DNA of 64,000 bases from Whitmania pigra (Eukaryota > Annelida > Clitellata > Hirudinida > Haemopidae), in assembly GCA_021613335.1 (NCBI GenBank), contig JAJTWR010000308.1:1394501-1458500 (forward strand), read 5' to 3'. The notes under the pieces were generated by a model. That model ran no database searches and was not told the origin of the DNA. It worked only from the letters and a program-made list of their open reading frames with translations. The translations under genes and the position numbers were made by a program. Positions 24,749 to 36,924 of the stretch are shown piece after piece; the stretch's first letter is position 1, and the number at the start of each line of letters is the position of its first letter.

Positions 24749-26646
24749 GGCACTTTTTGACTTTGATCCATTAAAGGACAGTAGTCTACCTGGCAAAGGA
24801 CTATCTTTTAAGCATGGTGATGTGCTGCATGTGACTAACGCTGGAGATGAAGAATGGTGGCAAGCGAGAATGCTGGTTGGTGATCTAATTGAACAAGGTG
24901 TTGGAATTATTCCAAGCAAAACAAGGTTGTTTTAAAAATAATTCATCATGTCAGTCTCTTAATAACATTTGATAACACCGTTAAACTTAGGATTTTAAGT
25001 TTTACGTATTTCTGTGGTATAGAACATCCATGCAGGCATAATTTGGAATACCAAATGTTGTTATTGTCAGAATAGAAAAAAGGGAGCTTGCAAAAACCAA
25101 AAATGTTAAATTTCTTGGAAGAGAGTCAGACAGCACTGGTGTTAGTTTCAGAATAATATTTATTACATTTTATTATAAACTCATTCCTTAGTTTGTGATT
25201 TGAAAATATTTACCTAATGTGGTTACATGATATAATTCATTTGAGTATATATCATAATACTTAAACATAACTTAAATGCACTTGTAATTAACTTTAATAA
25301 ATAACCATCTCTTTCCTTAAGACTCTTACAAATGACAAGAAAAAGCGTTACTTCTTTGGCAAGAGATTTCACTTTGTTAGAAGTCGTGAAAGAAGCAAGA
25401 GTGAAAACATGTTGGATATTGACCCTGTAAAAGGATCTGGTGAGTCCAAAGTGCTTAAACTTGATCTCAGAGAACAATTGAACTTTTAACTCAGAGATTT
25501 TAATTTTGTTAGATTCTGCCCTTAGTGAAACTCAAATATTGTCTTACGAGCCTGTGAGAAGAGTTGAAAGTAAATCTCATGTTGTGCATAAATTACAACT
25601 AGTTTTGTTACAAGATGAATTCGCTGCTGTTGATTTAAACAGTAAAATACTGTCGTCCCGTGGTAATAATGGGGATGTTTAAAGATCATCTTGGAGATGC
25701 CTTGATTGGAGATTACCCTCAAATGTTTGAAACCTGTGTGTCACGTTAGTTCCAATTTTTAACGGGGTTGTGAAATTTTGCGGCAGTAAGGTTTACCAAT
25801 TAAATAAATAGTTGTTAATAAACAAACTGAATTTAACGAACATTGAAACATTCATTGCAGACACCACAAGAGCTCGAAAGGAGGATGAGATTGATGGTAG
25901 GGACTACCACTTTGTGGCCTCGAGGGAGCAGATGGAAAGGGATTTGAGGTCTTCTCTCTTTGTCGAAGCAGGCGAATACAACAGCCACCTCTATGGCACC
26001 AGCACTCAGGCCATCAAGGAAGTTGCTGAAAGGGTGAGCTGTTCTTTTATTTCTTTTTGAATTAGTTTTATTTATTTATTTATTTAGAGCAAGTTATGAA
26101 TTACATATTTGATATGGTTCTTACTTAATGTGGTTCTTGAAAATGTTTCATCTTCATTCATTGCAGGGAAAGCACTGCCTGTTGGATGTCAGTGGAGGGG
26201 CCATAAAACGTCTGCAGCTCGCCGGTATCTATCCAATATCTATATTCATCAAACCTCGGTCGGTTGAAAACATCATGTGAGTCAAAATTATGCTTGCATC
26301 GTCTAAGTTTCTAATTGGCATCAGTTCATGAAACCTCTTTTATTTCACAATACAAATTAGCAATAAGCTAAGATTATTCAATAAACAGGGAATTCAACCA
26401 AAGATTGACCGTAGAACAGGCACGAATAACATTTGATAAATTCATAGCAGTTGAAAAAGAATTTGCACCTTGCTTTACAGGTATGTCTCTTGATATTTCA
26501 CATTTGTGGGATTTAATTTGAAGCTTTTTAATGCAGCAATTTTGATTGGAGGATCACCCGAAGAGATTTACATCAAGGTAAAGGAAGTCATTCAGGTACA
26601 TTCGAAGACAGCCGATGTTTGGGTGTCAACAAACGAGAAACTTTGA
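24749..26646 (+). CDS. DLG: DLG/PSD-95-type MAGUK, SH3-HOOK-GUK part only
   Basis: C-terminal module of a membrane-associated guanylate kinase scaffold, by family located at synapses and cell junctions. The first exon (24749-24925) follows a good polypyrimidine acceptor and starts inside a codon: [34 protein letters not shown]. Next come [16 protein letters not shown] (near 25080), the basic HOOK exon with [20 protein letters not shown] (25320-25440), [10 protein letters not shown] joined to [10 protein letters not shown] (25540-25680), [19 protein letters not shown] (near 25900), [32 protein letters not shown] (near 26190) and [12 protein letters not shown] (near 26400), ending in NEKL and a stop at 26644. 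The GUK part lacks a functional ATP-binding P-loop, as usual in this group. No PDZ or L27 exon and no ATG are visible upstream before the divergent MINDY gene. Confidence 0.88.
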
Positions 26647-28155
26647 TGACATCCGTTTTATGGTTTCAAGCAATTTTTGGTTTTAAATGGCACCTCTACA
26701 AATGACGGGATTCCTATCGCAGCTGATGTTTCCTGTTTGATGCCAGCTTTGTTGACGCCCTGTCTTCACAATAATTGGCATCAAAATTTGTAAGAAATCT
26801 CTTGCATTTGGGTCCATCCGTCCTCATAAGCCAATGCTAAAGTTATGATTGGCCTACCTACTGATATCCAAACTTTCAATGAAGAGGCATATTCTATAAA
26901 TGGCACTGATTTTATTAATCATTATTTTAATCTTTAGGATTATGGACTCTTACTTCCCATCGTGATTGGATTTCTTTTTAGAGCTGGATCACTAATCGTG
27001 CATGATGTGGTCAGTGAATTTCTACGTAGCACTCGCCTTTGTGAAGCTGTATACATCTGCCCTCATGCTCAAAGACCTTCTCTTGTCAGAAAGCTTCATC
27101 TGATTGAGAAGGCAGATGTTTGCTTTGGAAGCATTTCATTTTTTTTATAGGTTTCATTTGTTGCATTTAACAAAATCACACAAAATCATGCCAGTGGATC
27201 AGTAACTTCATGGAATCAAAAATATATCACAAGTCCATGGATTTAGCAGGGCATCGGTTATAAAGCACATAATACATGTATTTGCTTTCGATTTCATTAA
27301 GTTTTGTTGCTTTATAAAGAAATACCTCATCTTTTTCTTCAAGATTGTATTAAAATGTATTATCTATTTTTCTGGTCGAGTCCTGTGTGTATGTGTTGTT
27401 CATATCTAGAATTGTTTTCATTGGAACCATTTGTTAATGTTTTTCTACAACTTGATAATATTGTCAAACATGTCGACAAGGTGCACTGTGACTCCCGATA
27501 AGGATTGAAGTGCTGCAAACATGCTTCATCCTTATTTTTCTGCCAACTATTAGATTTGATATTAGTGGTCCTTCTCAGACAACCAATTCTTACTTGCACA
27601 ATCTCACCTGCCTTTGCCTTGTCGTACAACATGTGCATATTTGGCATTTTGATTGCATTAGCGTTGATTTTAATGATGGTGCAGTGAACTTAACAGTCAA
27701 AATAACAGCTTTTTAGAACATCAGCTCCATCTTTCAACTCATGCCTTTAGGATAATTTTGAAAAAATATTGCATGTTTTCAGTGCTTTTCATAATTACCA
27801 AAGTTAACTAAAAAAAAAACCTATTGCTAAAAGCATGGAGACATCTCAAGGCCCTTACTTCCTTGGAATACTATTGGAATTTGTATTAATTTAATAATTA
27901 ATTATAAGTCATTACAGGAAAAGTAAATGATAGCAAACATTTTTGATTAAATCTCACATAAAAGCATTCAAGAGTATTAACTGATAAATAAGTGTTACAG
28001 CGTAAGATACAACAAATAAAATTAGAAACATTTAAGAATCCTTGAAAATATTGCTGCTTGGGATGAGGTTGCATAACAATAGAATATAAAGATTAGCAGG
28101 CACTTAAGAATGTGTACGTATGTCCGTCTTAATGCTCCTTATGGAGTCCTTTCAC
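26647..28155. other. Region between MAGUK and G6PD 3' ends
   Basis: Two genes converge here. A plus-strand open stretch around 26940-27150 and overlapping frames around 27360-27690 have no recognisable domain and overlap each other. Probably 3' UTR and spacer. Confidence 0.5.
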
Positions 28156-30849
28156 CTAGAGTTTCTTGTTGGGAACCCATTTGTATGTTCCAGAATAAAT
28201 GAAGTTGTACTTGGATGCCATCTGGTCTGCCTCCTTGGGTCCTCGACTAAAAGCAGAAGCAAACATGGAATGCAAGTCAGATTAAAATAGGAGTAACAGG
28301 AATAACCGAAAAAAATGCTGTGAAGAAAATATTCAGAGACAAAGCAACAACCTTCCAAATTTGTAAGGAATGGGAGCAATGTTTTTCTTTTCAATTTCAT
28401 GGAGAACTGGAGTGAAGATCCTCCAGGCTTCGTGCAACTCGTCTGCTCTCACAAAATTTATCTGACTGCCACAAACAACGTCCAGAATTAGGCGTTCGTA
28501 AGCATCTGGCAAATTTATATCCTGTAATGACATAAAGGAATTGTAATTCTTATCATTCATTTTATTACCCTGGTTTTTTCCTCGTTGATTACATCGCTTA
28601 TTCATTATTCCGATTATTCCTCGTCTCTCAGTTGTTGCCATTAATTTTCACCTGTCGTTACCATTAGAAGTTTATATATATGCAAAGACCCTTTCAAACG
28701 CCCCTTTAAATTTGTCAAATTGAAACAACCTATCCCCTAGACGGGAATTAATTCCCTTGGGATAGTTCATTAATGAATTTGTGAGTCTTTTTTTGGTGTG
28801 ATTTTTTTGGCTATTTGAATATAGTTTTTTGAAAATAAATGAATTCAAACCTTAATTCTGACTGGTTTAGGCTCTAGTAGACTAGAAAATGAAATACAAT
28901 TATTATGAACAACTAGCTTCACTAACAGAATATTTGCTTCCATATGTGAAGTCCAGCTCTGTTTGTTCACAGTCAAAGAGCATTCCTGGTGTTTTTGACA
29001 TGAGCTTCATGTAAACTGCCTCCCCAGGCTGAACTCTGAAGACCAACTCATTCCTGTGGATATCGCTCGAAGGAAAAATGGAACCAGGCACATTCTTGAA
29101 TTGGAGCCTCACTTCTGCTTTCCTCTCATTCAAAGCTGATGGAATAAATATGAAAAAGATGTGCTAAAACTTTGTAATAACCATTAATAAATAGCTAGTT
29201 AAATACCTTTTCCACATCTGAGTATAAATGGCACTCCGTCCCATCTTTCATTGTTTATGAAAAGAACAGCTAGTGCAAAAGTTGAGGTCAAAGAACCATT
29301 GGGTACTGTTGGGTCATCCAAGTACCCCAGCTTAGCATCCCCTGATCCTTCAGGATTGCCCACATATTGGCCAAGGACCAGATTGTCCAATGACAGTTCC
29401 TTGACACACTTCAGCACTTTCACCTGATAAATTGGAGATGGAAAGTTACATATTAGAACTTTAAGATTTAGGCAAATTACCTTTTCATTTCTGATGTCCT
29501 CAGCCATCAGAGATATTGGTTTCTCCATAGAAACAAGGGATAGAATTTGGAGCAGGTGATTCTGCATAACATCCCTGAAATGTAATTTGGTAGATGATCA
29601 ACAATTTAAATACTTAAATTGAACATTAATTTCAAGTTTAGTCATCATTTGTTGCAATAATTGTATTTGAAACAACTTGTGTAAAGTCTATGAAAATACC
29701 TAATGATTCCAAAGTTGTCAAAATAGCCTCCTCTGCCCTCAGTGCTGAAGGGTTCTTTGAATGAAATTGTCACACAAGCAATGTTGTCACGATTCCACAC
29801 AGTACTAAATATTCTATTTGCAAACCTTCGTAAAACAGCCAGACATTTGATTTTTTTAAAATTTATCTGATTCAAATAGAATGAGAGACTCACCTGAGTA
29901 CCATCAAGTTCTGAACCATTTCCTTGCCGAGATAATGATCGATTCGATAGATTTCCTCTTCGTTGTACATGCTGCTGAGGTGATTTGACAAATCAGTCGA
30001 TGAAGCCAAATCACGACCAAAAGGTTTTTCAATGATGATCTTTGTTTGGGCATTCCTGGTGGTAAATAATATTTGATGATATCATGAATGGACCAACAGG
30101 AAATTATCAAATTATTAAATATTTAGCAAAGAATGATCACTCATCTCACCAAGGGCACTTATGAGATCTGAAACATAAAATGGAGACATATAAAAAAATG
30201 CTCCTTTGTTTTATGTTTAGGAAGATTCAACAAAAATAAGAAAAACTTGCCCATTGGCTCTGCAGTGCAAATGTATCAGCCTAGTGACTGACTTGTACAC
30301 AGTGGGGGGAAGTGCAAAATAGAAAATCCTCTGGGAGCACTTATCCAGTTCATTAATTTTTGCATCCAGCATTTTAAATCCCTCTTCATCTTCATAGTTT
30401 CCTTGGATATAAAAATTGAGTGCAAAAAACTCATCCAGTAGTTTTTCTTCGTCGTCCTTTACCTTAAGACACCAAATATTTTATGTAATCAAATGAAATA
30501 GGCTTGTAACAAATGTAACCAAAAAACCTTTAAATAAGGAAGGCTTTTTCTTCGTATATCTTCTACAGTAAGATTGGAACGTGCGTAGCCGATGAAAAAT
30601 ATCTTCTTAGGTAACAACTGATCTCTGTACAACCACCAAAGTGTGGGGTAAATCTTCTTTCTTGCTAAATCCCCCTATTTTTGAGTGACGGAATCATTCG
30701 TTTAGATAACGACAAAAATTAAGTCATCGCAAATAACTAACAGAAGCTCCCAGTACAACAAAAACATGAGTAGAATCATAATCTGCATGCCCATCGCAAG
30801 TACTGAGAGATTTCTTTATCAGACCTAATCCATCCGGTGCATATGACAT
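28156..30849 (-). CDS. G6PD: Glucose-6-phosphate 1-dehydrogenase
   Basis: Cytosolic enzyme of the oxidative pentose phosphate pathway; oxidises glucose-6-phosphate with NADP+ to make NADPH. Starts MSYAPDG at 30849. The NADP-binding GxxGDLA motif is split by an intron (VVLGAS joined to [18 protein letters not shown]). Then [38 protein letters not shown] (near 30020), the active-site helix [18 protein letters not shown] (near 29940), [29 protein letters not shown] (near 29215), [20 protein letters not shown] (near 28480), [10 protein letters not shown], and a C-terminus with SRGPKEADQ and [11 protein letters not shown]. It is a full-length family match without stops. Two oddities: an intron with a GC donor after 30251, and an 18-nt exon at 30167-30150 needed to reach the Trp-Asn before IIIEKPFG. 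Confidence 0.96.
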
Positions 30850-31589
30850 CTTGAAATGTTTGCTTCTTGTTTATGCTCCCCAATTTCACTCACCTGAACT
30901 TAAGGATAGGAATAGCGCTAAATAATACAGGCAGATAATGTCTCTTTGTAAGCTTCAATGATAAGACTATTTAGGTTGAGTTTAACCTTTTCTTTGAATT
31001 TAAGCTGCATTTATTTCTGGCTTTATCAAGGATAAAACTCATAAGTGGAGGGTTTATTTAACGGGCATTTATTGTGTGTTGCGCTGACAAAAGAAACAAC
31101 TTGATTGAAGAAGACGAATCGATTTTTTCTTCAGAACATTAACTCACAAATAAAAGAAGTATTTCGGCGTTCTGATGAGGATTTTTCAACACTAGTTCTG
31201 GAAACATATGTTAACTCGAAAGACCTCCCCGAAAACCCCAATTTGTCTTTTTTATCCACAATCGCGGCGATGATTATTATTTCGGTATTAGATAAGCTTC
31301 TTTTGCCTCACGAAGATGAAGTGTGTTGAATTCGACAAAAAGTCATTTCAATCGCTCTCTTGGTCCATGATATAATTGTTCACCCACGTAAATATTAATT
31401 TCACCTTGGTTACAATGTGTCTGTCTCAAGAATCGCATACTGGCAGATTGTTGAATGATTACGATTTTCCCCGTTATTCTCCACCGAAAAAGCAGGGATG
31501 TTATTTGGAGGTAGAAAAATAAAAAGAAAATCCATTTTTAATTTTTTCCAATGTTCAACCATGAGAAGTTTGCAACAGTACCAACTGTT
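30850..31589. other. G6PD upstream region
   Basis: Holds the G6PD 5' UTR and promoter. A 74-codon plus-strand frame (31105-31329) lacks an ATG and has no recognisable domain, so it is not called. Confidence 0.5.
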
Positions 31590-32745
31590 CTTTCAGCCCG
31601 GGGCAGTCATATGATTTGCCGCCCCCTCCCTCTTGACCGTGAATAATCCGTTAACCTACAAAATTTCTAAAAGGTCTCAAATATTTATTTTCATAGAACT
31701 ACAATCAAATAAAAATTTACAAATACATTTTCAGCGCTTTTCTTTCCGCAAAGTTTATTTTTATAATACTTTCAAAATTCAGTCCATTGGCAAGTTCCCT
31801 CTCAATAGAGAGGACTGCTAAGTCTGTAAGCCTTGGCTATCGATGATCGAAGGTAGTTTTTTATTAACTTACGTTTGGAGAAAAAGCGCTCACAGCTATC
31901 AGCACTAATAGCCTGGGTTAGGAAGATAGACAGCATGATCACAATATTAGGGGCAGATTCCCCAAGAAGATCTCTGTATGAAGCTCAAAAGTTGAAGAGG
32001 TCCATCGATTTTATCGTTTCTTAAAGCTTTCACAAATACTTCAAACCCTTCCTTTTGGCAAAGAACTCTTCTTTCTACTATGTCTACGATCGTAGCTGAC
32101 TATCTTAATTATCGTCAAACAGGTTTCACGGCTTGAGAAAGGCGTATACCGTGAACTTGCTGAAGTCTGCTAGATATTTCCTCAGTCAATATGTCGATGA
32201 CATACAGCAATTCCAGTCTCAACTCAGCGTAAAATACTAGCGTAGCGTCAGTCAATACATCCATTCGTTTCTTTTCTCGGATTCGACGCTCCATGCTTAT
32301 ACACATTTCAGAGCAGATATTTTTGGATTCGTCTGTTGCACTGTCTCTTTCTATAGAATAATGCGCCGCTTTCCTTCACTCTCTTCAATACGGTTCCTTC
32401 TTTGAAAAATCACACAAAGATTCTGAAAATTACAAAATATATGGAAGCTTCAGACTGCTCACGAAATATTAAATCTGGTCTTGGTGTAGAACGAATTGGC
32501 GTTATTTAATATTTTACGAAAAGTTTTAAGAAATTAATAACATGATTTCATTGATAGATCGTGCATGCTGTACATCAATCGATATGCTATACCAAATGCC
32601 AAATTGAAATCTGATCCTTCAATGGACACTGCAGAAAAACTGGAAAAAAGGGGCGGCCATTTTTTCAATTTTTTAATTTTAGCGTACTCCCTCAAACCTT
32701 GGAACTTGCCGCCCGGGGCGCACCGCCTCTCCTTGGTACGCCACT
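31590..32745 (-). mobile_element. Dead hAT-type (ZMYM1-like) DNA transposon
   Basis: Minus-strand remains of a transposase. The hAT dimerisation block is recognisable: IFLTQAISADSCERFFSKRK (31955-31890) continuing LIKNYLRSS, then in another frame DLAVLSIERELANGL and FESIIKINFAERKALK to a stop near 31727. Upstream, ILTEEISSRLQQVH lies near 32170. At least one frameshift and large missing parts make it non-functional. The 32745 end reads GTGGCGTACCAAGGAGAGGC on minus, like hAT termini, and the other end near 31600 is similarly GC-rich. Exact target-site duplications were not established. Nearby G6PD is unaffected. Confidence 0.75.
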
Positions 32746-34238
32746 TTGAAAACAAACAATTGAGAAGTTCGAATGAAGATTTGTTCTTCTCCTAAGAGCA
32801 ATGAAATGACGTCCTTTCAAAAATCTTATTCTAATCCCAAAGCTCTGATACTATAAACATTAATCATGGCATCATGCGAATTACGCTTGCATTTTATGTG
32901 CATTAAGCTTACAAATAACAAATTAAGTGAACAATAATATGGCCATTATTGAATACTTTTTATTTTAAGTTTTCTCATATATTGATCACTCGATATTCGA
33001 AGAACGCATTGTCAGTTGCTGCAAAAGTCGTACATTCGACCATTATCGTTATGTCGTTAAGTTATATTTCTTTATTGGCCAATTGCTAATTATTTATTAA
33101 TCGTTGTTAAAGTTTGTTTTAGATGAACCACTGAAGATTAACATGAACTAAAATATTTCTTAACTAAAATATTTCTTAAACAACCAAATATTTATATGTA
33201 GTGGACCTTTGCGGATCAGGCTGCCATTCATACGACATATAGGAATGTCGTAAACCTTTGCAAAAAATTAATGGCAAGTGATGTCGTGTTGTTTAATTTA
33301 AAAACAGATAAAAAGGAATATTATTTAAAGTAAGATTTTGAATACGTTAGGTGACTTGAGAGTAATTTTTTTAAATCAATCTCATGTAATGTTGATTGCT
33401 ACTTGAGTCTGATAATGTTCAAGTGCGACATGCAAACGTGAAAATGTTCATGTTTTGGAGATGTGAGTTAAGTCCAACATTTTAGCTTTTTGAGTGTGTG
33501 TGTGTGCGTGTGTGTGTGTATGTGTGTGCACTGACAAAGTAGATGAATGCTTTTGAAATAATCGACCAACACATCTCTCCATAGTTTATACATGTTTCAG
33601 ATAAATGTAATCGATGAAGAAGAATTTTAGAGTTAGGAAATATTTTTTTGGCTTACTTCTGTCTTTATTTGTTTCTGGCGCAAAATAAAATCACAAATGA
33701 AATGAAATACCTCCAAGGGTCAAAGAGTTTGGGTCAGTGTGACTTTGGTGACCTTTATCAGGTTTTAATTCCAACTTTATCAGAGTTCCCTTAAATTGTT
33801 CATTGTGAAACTATGATGAGATTCAGACATCAACAGGAGTTGATTTCAATGTGATGTGATTGTCGATTGTCTTATTAAATTCCCTTGCAACGTGATGTGA
33901 TAAAACGAGCACGCTTTTAGACTTTTGGGCGTGATATATTTCTTATTCATTAAGTAATAAATAATATTTAGTTCATTAAATACTTTTTATTTAATTTTAT
34001 GTAATCTAACAAAATATTTATTTTAGGAGTTACTTTTAGTTAGAATTACCTTTGAGTTAACATTTGATTGCTCGTGACCTCCTAGAATTTTAATTTGAGA
34101 TTAACAGTTTTGGAATAAACAGTAACATTTTAAACACTATTGCGCTTAAAATTTTATTAATAATTTATTTTCGAAAAGGTGAAAACAAGTTGCATTTCCA
34201 AAACATCAGTAAAGGCAAGGAACAGTTTTGAGGTAGCA

Positions 34239-34335
34239 CCATCCACCGTTCACCACCAACCATTCACTACCCACCATTCACCACCCATTCATCACCCATC
34301 CTTCATCACCAACCGTTCACCACCCACAACCCACG
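34239..34335. repeat. ACC-rich minisatellite
   Basis: About 95 bases of degenerate CACCCATTCACCAC-like units, strongly C/A biased compared with the surrounding AT-rich DNA. Confidence 0.8.
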
Positions 34336-34858
34336 CAGCAAGTATGATTTCTCAGTAAAAAAACGTTTTGAAACCTGACAAAAATTAAGAATGATGATAA
34401 TTAGAAGTTGATTACTGCTTCAATTATTTCCCTACGAAGTGTGTTGTTCTGTCAATCATGTGGAATGAAGCAAATGATAAATATCCATTATTGAAATTAT
34501 TTATAAATTATTCCAATAAACTATTCATCTTCTCCTGAGGTCAAAGCGAGGAACGTTTTGTAATTCTTTGAAGTGAACGTTTTTCCTCTCCACGTGAAAA
34601 TTTGATAAAGTATTCGACCTCCCATGAGCTCATCACGTGACAGAATAAAATTAACCTTATTTGTTCAATTTTATTTAATGTTATGCAATGTTACTAGTGT
34701 GATGTTGTTACATTAATTTTATCTTACTGCCAAGAAGTTATGGAGAAACCATGGGTTAGTAAACAGTTTTAAATAAATAAAATAATAAATAATAAATAAA
34801 TAAATAATTTAATGTAAGAACAATAATTTAGGTTGGTTTCTGCTAACAGAATTTTTTA

Positions 34859-35110
34859 TTATACAATTTATTTGTTTAATGTCATTAGTTAATTAGCTAA
34901 TTAACTAATATCGCTGAAACGTTTTTTTGTAAAGGACATCCTGGAGAGATGTACTCCAGTTGACGGTGTGATGTCTGTTCCAATGAAACAACAAATTAAT
35001 TAACTAATTAATTAATTAATTATTCCGATGGAACAACAAATTAGTTAACGTAATTAATTAATATTTAACCAACTAACAATTAATTAATTAATTAACCAGC
35101 AATTAATTAG
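34859..35110. repeat. AATT/TTAA-rich repeat tract
   Basis: Repeated TTAATTAA tetranucleotide runs separated by two copies of an ACAACAAATTA-type motif (34988 and 35033). Self-complementary and likely to form hairpins. Confidence 0.7.
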
Positions 35111-36924
35111 CCGAATAAAAACAAAGAGAAAGAATCAATGAGAAGTTCAAAAACTTAAAGCAGCATTTCAACAAGAAAAAATAGATCAATCACATGAAAT
35201 AAGTATTAACGGTTTCATTCTGAGTATTTTTAAACCAACTCATATTTAAGGCAGCTCATATTTAATCTGTAAAAAGCGTTTAATGTGTTAAATTATTAAA
35301 TTGTTGCTATTAGTTTATTTATTTACTTAATTATTTATTATTTATTATTATTAACCCCCACATGCGAACTCTTTGCAGGAGCGAAATTACTGGAAAAAGC
35401 ATGAAGAGCAAGTTATGAGGCGTGAAAAGTGAAGCAAAATAACGTAATTATTTCGTAAATTAAATAAAAACCGGGGATCACTTAAATAAATAAATAAATA
35501 ATTAATTAAATAATTAAAATTATTCTTGTTATAATAACACTGAATAATACTTGTTTTCGAAGAGAAATGCTTGAAAATTGTAATTATTTCCACCTCCTGA
35601 ACGAGACATCATCAGCACTCGAGAATAGCATTTTCGAAGAATTTTGACAATTGCTGGAAACAATTCTTCCTTTTCAAATACTTTTCATTTTCCCCTCACA
35701 ATAAAAAAAACAAAGCTGAAAAGTCAGGGAAACATTAAAAAATATGAACAAATATCACAAAAATAAGAGGCATTAAAAATTGTGGTCTTTCAAAATGTTT
35801 ATCACTCAATTCAGGCAATTTGAAGAGCAACTTCCCTTCTAAAATGCAAGAATGCAATTATCTGTTTAAAGCTAATAATTATTATAATCAATGGCGCAAA
35901 TTATCAACATCATCGTCATCGTCGTCGTCATCGTCGTCGTCGTTGTCTTCATGCTGTCTGCAAAACCCTCCCCAAAACTTCTAGCAAGCCTAGTTCAACC
36001 TCTCTGAAGTTCTCTCTCAAGCAAGTGATTAAAAATCATCACTTCCAACGACTATTTGAACGCCTCTTCAAAATTGAAGACACGTGTCAATGTTAGTAAT
36101 TCTTTTAAAAGTTTCAACAGAGTCACCGTTTAACAGTATTATTTAATATTTATTATTGCTTGTTTACTTTTTAATTAATTATTACTTTAAATGACAATTT
36201 AGACTTTATGAATTTAATATATATTTCTTAATTTCTAATTTAAAATCGATTGCTTGAAAAACATTAAAAAATCAGAAATAGTAATATTTTCAGGTTTGCA
36301 AAGGATGAATTCTTTACCATTCGTAATAAGGAACAAATTACATGAGTGTGGGCAGTATGAGTTGACGTCCTTGTATTTAAAGTCGGAAAATTTTGACCAT
36401 TTGCTGAAATATTTGGTAGCCAAAGTTTGTAGCTGAATGGAACAATTCCCAGCTGAATGAGTGACGCCCATGAATTGAGAGCAAATAATGAGTGAATTCA
36501 GCGAACTGTGCAACGAAATGAGCGCCGATGCGACAGACGTCTTCGGTGATTTCTTCGCGCGTCGGTATTTTCTTAGCTTCATATTTTCTAATTTCCTTAT
36601 TTCGCAGAAGAATACTTCTTATTTTTGCATCGTTCAATTAACTTGTTTCATTAAAAATTGATCGGCCTCATGCTGTTGCGATCGCCTTAACATGAACTTC
36701 CTCTTTCAAGTTTTCCTCCTTTTGAAGAAGATTTCCTTTAGAAATCTCAGGCCGATTAGCAAATTAGCAGCATTTAGTAGACAATAGATGATTTATTACA
36801 CCGAACAACAAGGCAACCCGATGCTCAATTGAAGTATTGAAGCCCTCTCCGCTCGACTATCTTCTTTCAGTGACGACTTTTAAAAGGAGAATGAACTCCG
36901 AAGGAAGGAAAAGTTTTCAATAAC

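Larger units (their letters stand above)
32746..36924. other. Gene-poor stretch upstream of the GPCR
   Basis: About 4.2 kb without a recognisable gene. It contains (TG)n at 33495-33530, an ACC-rich minisatellite at 34239-34335, AATA/AATT repeats at 34780-35110 and 35480-35520, and a TCG/TCA repeat at 35905-35945. Minus-strand frames at 36235-36637 overlap one another in two frames and match nothing I know. The last part presumably holds the GPCR promoter. Confidence 0.6.

Noticed and set aside
25540..25684. Apparent stop codon in the MAGUK GUK exon
   Set aside because: A short GTAAAT...AACAG intron of about 63 bases restores the frame to [10 protein letters not shown], so it is not a mutation.
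26941..27150. Plus-strand open stretch after the MAGUK stop codon
   Set aside because: The MAGUK protein ends normally in NEKL and stop; this is probably 3' UTR.
31105..31329. 74-codon plus-strand frame near G6PD
   Set aside because: No ATG, no known domain; likely chance.
36235..36637. Two overlapping minus-strand frames of 115 and 86 codons
   Set aside because: They overlap in different frames, are AT-rich and match nothing; no sign of selection on either.
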